Assembly: GCF_029167645.1 (NCBI RefSeq)
Contig: NZ_CP119147.1
Location: forward strand, 4,172,501 to 4,236,500
Length of the DNA stretch: 64,000 bases
Source: Streptomyces sp. AM 2-1-1
GTDB lineage: Bacteria > Actinomycetota > Actinomycetes > Streptomycetales > Streptomycetaceae
Reading direction: 5' to 3'
The position numbers and the translations under genes are program-made. Positions 60,649 through 64,000 of this stretch are shown piece by piece. The notes below the pieces were generated by a model. It saw only the letters and a list, made by a program, of their open reading frames with translations, had not been told where the DNA came from and made no database searches. Numbering within the stretch: position 1 is the stretch's first letter; each line of letters begins with the position of its first letter.

Positions 60649-61338
60649 TCAGGGATCCTCGCGGCCGCGGGGGTCGCCCGGTCCTCCGGGACCGTCGGGC
60701 TGTTCCGGGCGTCCCGCGCCGTACGGACCGCCCGCGCCGTACGGGCCGTGCGGGCCCCTCGGGCCGTGCGGGCCTTCCGGTCCGGTGTACGGGTGGGGTT
60801 CCGGCTCGGGCCACGGTGTCGTCTGCGTGGAAGGGCCCGGTTCCTGGGTGGGCGGCCAGGTGTCCGGGTGCCGGCCGTCGGGCGGGGGATACGGTTCCAG
60901 CCGCTCGTCCGGCCGGCGACCGCGACGGCGGCGGCCCGACATCAGCAGCGCTCCGATCAGCTGCAGGAGACCGCCGCCCATCGCCAGCACCACGCCCCAT
61001 TGGAGCCCGGAGCCGTCGGAGTCCACCGTCAGGCTCCCCGCCGCCTGACCCTGACGGACCATCCACAGCACGGTGAAGCCGAGCACCAGCACTCCGGCGA
61101 GCGCGACGACGAGCCGCGACCGGAACGCCACCCCGACGATCGTCAGCACCGCGGCGACGAGGAACGGCAGGAACAGCGAGGCCATCACCCCCGACGGGGT
61201 CGCGGTGATGCCTTCGAAGAGGTCCCCGACGCGGTAACCACGCCCGGGGCGGCCGTCGTACCAGTCGCGGAAGGGGCTCAGGACGGCGGCCGCCGCTCCG
61301 GCGAGAGCGACGACGGAGCCGAGGACGTTGCGGATCAT
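60649..61338 (-). CDS. Four-TM membrane protein with a Gly/Pro-rich tail
   Basis: This 229-residue protein has about four hydrophobic helices: NVLGSVVALAGAAAAVLSPF, VMASLFLPFLVAAVLTIVGV, LVVALAGVLVLGFTVLWMV and WGVVLAMGGGLLQLIGALLM. A basic RRRRGRR stop-transfer then precedes a long Pro/Gly/His/Tyr-rich cytoplasmic tail (GPHGPRGPHGPYGAGGPYG). The family is unknown. ATG 61338 has GGGAGG six bases upstream; ATG 61341 is adjacent. It is convergent with afsK, 46 bp apart. Confidence 0.82.
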   Translation of the reverse strand: MIRNVLGSVVALAGAAAAVLSPFRDWYDGRPGRGYRVGDLFEGITATPSGVMASLFLPFLVAAVLTIVGVAFRSRLVVALAGVLVLGFTVLWMVRQGQAAGSLTVDSDGSGLQWGVVLAMGGGLLQLIGALLMSGRRRRGRRPDERLEPYPPPDGRHPDTWPPTQEPGPSTQTTPWPEPEPHPYTGPEGPHGPRGPHGPYGAGGPYGAGRPEQPDGPGGPGDPRGREDP

Positions 61339-61649
61339 CATCAGCCTCCCGTGCCGTGCGCGTGCGTACGTACCGGTGCCCGAGGAATGCGCACCTCTCC
61401 GTACCGGCAGCACGCGCGCGGACCTGTGCGTGCCGCTCTCGTCCTCGACGCTACGCCCGGCCCTCCGCCTCCGCGAGCGCGGCGTGCCCCGGGACTTCGG
61501 CTCCCACCCGGCACACCATGACCCATCTGTGACAGGGTCATGACTCTGCGAGGAGTCCGCGCCGCGATGCTGGAGCGGACACGAGAAGGCCCGAAGGCGC
61601 CGCGAGAAGGCGCCCGACGACGAAGACGAGATGCAAGGGGGGCTGCATC
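61339..61649. other. Divergent intergenic region
   Basis: This 311-bp gap lies between two divergently read genes. No open frame of note is present. Short AT-rich patches near 61500-61560 may hold promoters, which I cannot place. Confidence 0.5.
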
Positions 61650-62195
61650 ATGGTGCGGCAACAGGTGAAAATGGCGGCGGTCCTGGCGGTGGTGGTACTC
61701 GCACTCACCGGGTTCTCCACGTCGAGCCACGGCCACGGCGGATCGAGCCACCACTCCGGCGGCGGAGGCGGCTGCTCCAGCTCCAAGAAGAGCAACGGGG
61801 ACTACGACGCCAACAACAACACCTACGACGACGATGACGATGACTACTATTCGGACTCGTCCACGGCGGATCCGACCACCGACGCCACCACGGAAGCCGC
61901 CACCACCGACCCGACCGTCCGCGTCGTCAGGTGCGCCGAACCGGCGAAGGGCTCCAGGAAGGCGGTGACGGTCTCGACGGTCGAGCTCACCCCGACCGGC
62001 TCCGGCACCGCGCGGGTGGACCTCACGGTGACCTTCTGGGACTCCGCCGGCAACTCGGTCGACACCGGGACCCGGCAGGTCACCCTCGACGCCGACTCGC
62101 CCCTCGACACGCAGGACTTCACGGTTCCGATGGCGCACCCGGCCACGGTCGACGAGGTGTACCGGTGCACCGCCGAAGCGGTCCTCGCCGGCTGA
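61650..62195 (+). CDS. Secreted Ser/Asp-rich protein
   Basis: This is a 181-residue protein with a signal peptide (VKMAAVLAVVVLALTGFS). A short His/Gly/Ser stretch with one Cys (GGGGGCSSSKK) comes next, then a very acidic tract with DDDDDDYYSDSS. A small beta-sandwich-like domain (VRVVRCAEPAKGSRKAVTVS, ARVDLTVTFWDSAGNSVDTG and VDEVYRCTAEAVLAG) ends it, with two cysteines that may bond. Its role is unknown; the acidic tract could bind cations in the envelope. The start ATG 61650 has GGGGGG upstream. A strong hairpin (62218-62252) follows. Confidence 0.82.
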   Translation: MVRQQVKMAAVLAVVVLALTGFSTSSHGHGGSSHHSGGGGGCSSSKKSNGDYDANNNTYDDDDDDYYSDSSTADPTTDATTEAATTDPTVRVVRCAEPAKGSRKAVTVSTVELTPTGSGTARVDLTVTFWDSAGNSVDTGTRQVTLDADSPLDTQDFTVPMAHPATVDEVYRCTAEAVLAG

Positions 62196-62217
62196 CGATC
62201 CGTACGGCCGCACGGAT

Positions 62218-62252
62218 CGGGGCCCGCCGCGACACCGTCGCGACGGGCCCCG
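62218..62252 (+). terminator. Terminator after the secreted Asp-rich protein gene
   Basis: A 16-bp stem (62218-62233 with 62237-62252; one G-T pair) has a 3-nt loop and lies 22 bp past the stop. Confidence 0.75.
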
Positions 62253-62314
62253 AGCCCGTACCGGAACCCCCGTACCGGAACCCTCGCGGTGTGCCCGCCG
62301 GCCGAGGACGCACG

Positions 62315-62353
62315 ACGGCCGCGGTGGCTCCCCCTCCGCGCCACCGCGGCCGT
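62315..62353 (-). terminator. Terminator of afsS
   Basis: A perfect 14-bp stem (62315-62328 with 62340-62353) has an 11-nt loop. It lies 56 bp beyond the afsS stop on its strand. Confidence 0.7.
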
Positions 62354-62409
62354 TCCCCCGTGCCCCGCGGCTCCCCCGAACCCCGGGCCCCCGTTGCGAA
62401 AAAAGTCCG

Positions 62410-62598
62410 TCAGGTGACGGGCTCCGACGTGGCGTGCATGTCGTCGGTCGTCGCCGTACCACCGGTGGCGTGCATGTCCAGCGGCTTCACCGTTCCCGAG
62501 GCCGACGCGGAGAGCGTGGCCGGCTCCCCGGCGACCTCGGTGCCGGTGGCGTGCATGTCCTGCGTCGTGAGTCCGGAGTCCTTCTTGGCGTTTGCCAT
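62410..62598 (-). CDS. afsS: AfsS, small activator of secondary metabolism
   Basis: This is a 62-residue protein with three copies of the AfsS repeat TxxDMHAT: TTQDMHAT (residues 11-18), KPLDMHAT (about 38-45) and TTDDMHAT (50-57). AfsS (AfsR2) of S. coelicolor and S. lividans has repeats of this type and raises actinorhodin and undecylprodigiosin production by an unknown mechanism. ATG 62598 has GGGAG eight bases upstream. It lies directly downstream of afsR on the same strand, as in S. coelicolor, with its own promoter and operator in the 205-bp gap. Confidence 0.93.
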   Translation of the reverse strand: MANAKKDSGLTTQDMHATGTEVAGEPATLSASASGTVKPLDMHATGGTATTDDMHATSEPVT

Positions 62599-62745
62599 GT
62601 TCCGCTCCCTGCGATTCTTCGTGTTGAGTGGGCGAGACGCGTCCGGCTGCTCCCCCGAGACCGCCGGACACGCCTCGTCTGCGCCGCTTGCCCTGATGCC
62701 GCGGCCCGCGGGTCACACCGTCCGCCCCCCGGCGCGACGGATCGA

Positions 62746-62787
62746 CTGATAGGAAGAGTGCCGGGCCGCGATAAACGAATGATGAAC
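62746..62787 (-). promoter_or_regulatory. AfsR/PhoP-type direct repeats and -10 of the afsS promoter
   Basis: On the minus strand GTTCATC (62781-62787) and GTTTATC (62770-62776) are spaced 11 bp apart, the repeat spacing of SARP and PhoP sites. A -10-like TATCAG (62746-62751) follows 18 bp after the second repeat. In S. coelicolor AfsR binds the afsS promoter at such a direct repeat overlapping the -35 region. Confidence 0.65.
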
Positions 62788-62803
62788 GACGACCGACGCC
62801 GTG

Positions 62804-64000
62804 TCACGCGGGCATCACTGAGGCGAACCGGTCGAGCAGGGCGCGCACGTCGGCGGCCTCGGGGGAGCCCGACTCGTCGTAGACGGCGAGCGCCTCGCGC
62901 CAGCAGACCCGCGCCCGGCCGAACTGGCCGATCCGGACCAGAGCCCGCCCGAGGACCGTCAGGACGTTGGCCTTCCGCCACTCGCCCCCGATCCCGCGCA
63001 GCGCGGTGAGCGACTGCTCGGCCTCGGCGGCGGCCTCCACCGCACGCCCGGCGGCGAGATCCACCTCCGCCAGACGGAACAGGGTCATCCCCACCCACAG
63101 CCGCTGCCGGCTCTCCCGGAACACCCGCAGGGCCTCCTGCAGACGGTCGGTGGCATCCGCGTACAACTCGCGCTGGGTGAGCGCCATGCCCAGGGCGTAA
63201 CGGCCGTTGGCGCTCCGCAGCGCGTGCCCCATGCCGTCGTAGATGTCGGTGCCCCGCTGCGCCAGCTCCACCGCGCTGGCGGTGCGGCCGGTCGCCAGAT
63301 GGATACGGCTGAGGTTGCACAGCGCGCTCGCCTCGCCCGGCCGGTCACCGATCAGCCGGAACGCATCGATGGCCTGCGAGAAGAACGTCTCACCATCGCT
63401 GTGACGGCTCTGGTAAAGGGCCATGATCCCGAGGGCGTTCGAGGCCCAGCAGCCCGGCAGCGGATCGAGGGCGGGCTCCACGAGCGCCATGATCCGCGTC
63501 GCCTCCTGCTCGGCCTGGTCGAAGCGCCCCGACGCGTGGTGCACGTCCGCGAGGGTGACCAGGGCACGCACCTCCGCCCGCCGGTCGCCGCACGCCCCCG
63601 CCGCCTCCAGCACCGCCAGCGCGGTCGCCTCGTACTGCTTCGCGTTGGCACCCGACTCGCCGAGGTCCAGCGCCGCCCAGAGCAGATCGACCGCGCGGCG
63701 CAGAGTGTCCGCACCGCAGGACTGGCGCACACAGGCGAGGATCGTGGCCGCCTCCGTGTACAGCCAGTCCAGGGCCGCCTGCCGGTCGGTGAAGACGAGC
63801 CCGGCCCGGCCGGCCGGCTCCAGATGGTCCACCAGGCGGTCGCCCGGCCGCTCCAGCGCGTACACGCTCGTGGCCGTCGCCAGGTAGAAGTCGATCAGCC
63901 GGGAGAGGGCCCGCGCCCGCTGCTCCGGGGGATGCTCGTCGCGCTCGGCGCACGCACGCGCGTAGAGCCGGACGAGATCGTGGTAGCGGTAGCGCCCCGG
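62804..64000 (-). CDS. afsR: AfsR, SARP-family regulator, 3' part only
   Basis: The open frame continues through base 64000, so the N-terminal SARP and ATPase domains lie outside. The visible 398 residues start in the winged helix after NB-ARC (RYRYHDLVRLYARACAERD), then TPR-type repeats: ALVTLADVHHASGRFDQAEQ, EASALCNLSRIHLATGRTAS and RLFRLAEVDLAAGRAVEAAA-like units, ending RALLDRFASVMPA. Position next to afsS and afsK and the fold identify AfsR (993 residues in S. coelicolor), a global activator phosphorylated by AfsK. Confidence 0.93.
   Translation of the reverse strand, partial: PGRYRYHDLVRLYARACAERDEHPPEQRARALSRLIDFYLATATSVYALERPGDRLVDHLEPAGRAGLVFTDRQAALDWLYTEAATILACVRQSCGADTLRRAVDLLWAALDLGESGANAKQYEATALAVLEAAGACGDRRAEVRALVTLADVHHASGRFDQAEQEATRIMALVEPALDPLPGCWASNALGIMALYQSRHSDGETFFSQAIDAFRLIGDRPGEASALCNLSRIHLATGRTASAVELAQRGTDIYDGMGHALRSANGRYALGMALTQRELYADATDRLQEALRVFRESRQRLWVGMTLFRLAEVDLAAGRAVEAAAEAEQSLTALRGIGGEWRKANVLTVLGRALVRIGQFGRARVCWREALAVYDESGSPEAADVRALLDRFASVMPA

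Noticed and set aside
1..64000. tRNA, rRNA, insertion sequence or integrase genes
   Set aside because: No cloverleaf, rRNA motif, transposase or recombinase pattern was seen by reading; a dedicated scan could still find a tRNA that I missed.

Overview
The window is chromosomal DNA from a Streptomyces. It is very GC-rich, its codons are strongly GC-biased at the third position, and GTG starts and ATGA/GTGA overlaps are common. The right end holds a recognisable afsK / afsS / afsR regulatory locus. Other Streptomyces genes that I recognise point the same way: a DesR/DtxR iron repressor, a cinnamate/4-coumarate:CoA ligase-like enzyme, purU, a PspAB-type protein with htpX, and an SCO4402-family protein. 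The gene order (acyl-CoA catabolic operon, citrate synthase, pdxH, SIS protein, desR, purU, ECF sigma factor, afsK, afsS, afsR) resembles the S. coelicolor SCO438x-SCO442x region as I remember it. I could not align the two.

Region by region. (1) 1-3.7 kb: the 3' end of a glycine-rich protein, overlapping a beta-helix/AAA ATPase fusion that may belong to a type VII secretion-like locus. (2) 3.7-7.1 kb: a divergent LysR regulator and EamA exporter, a DUF6924-like protein and a GNAT acetyltransferase. (3) 7.3-18.1 kb: an eight-gene acyl-CoA catabolic operon (TIGR03084 protein, AtuA, carboxylase beta and alpha, acyl-CoA dehydrogenase, CoA ligase, enoyl-CoA hydratase, TetR) with a palindromic operator in front. 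(4) 18.5-24.3 kb: citrate synthase, pdxH, a compact antisense small-RNA/12-codon unit, a PAS/GAF sensor, a SIS protein and desR. (5) 24.7-35.5 kb: an alpha/beta hydrolase-like protein without its serine, an ABC exporter pair, a primase/polymerase-domain protein, an NsdA-like regulator, a proline/glutamine-rich membrane protein, a substrate-binding lipoprotein, an SCO4402-family protein and purU. (6) 35.5-42.2 kb: an ECF sigma factor and its zinc-finger anti-sigma partner, a STAS antagonist, an EF-hand protein, an RsbW-like ATPase, a GlxA-like AraC regulator, a DUF2809 protein and a small membrane protein.

(7) 42.3-53 kb is the most accessory-looking part. It has an MFS transporter; a two-gene module of a two-TM protein and an NB-ARC/TPR STAND NTPase that share a short repeated motif; a flavin monooxygenase; a stretch of broken genes (a frameshifted gene and XRE and DUF397 remnants); PspAB and HtpX; an FKBP isomerase; an AraC regulator; and a small secreted protein. 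(8) 53-58 kb: a secreted tyrosine phosphatase, a PNPOx-family oxidase, a TetR regulator, a cluster of DnaA-box-like sites and a VOC protein. (9) 58-64 kb: afsK, two small membrane or secreted proteins, afsS with an 11-bp direct-repeat operator, and the 3' part of afsR, which runs off the window. AfsK phosphorylates AfsR, and AfsR activates afsS, which promotes antibiotic production; this is established for S. coelicolor.

The best candidate for an undescribed system is the two-TM / STAND pair at 43769-46860. A shared motif (consensus GSNAAxGxI) sits twice at the C-terminus of the small membrane protein and once at the N-terminus of the STAND protein. This matches the layout expected of an amyloid-type NLR signalling pair. 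The second most interesting locus is the roughly 200-nt antisense transcription unit at 20600-20840.
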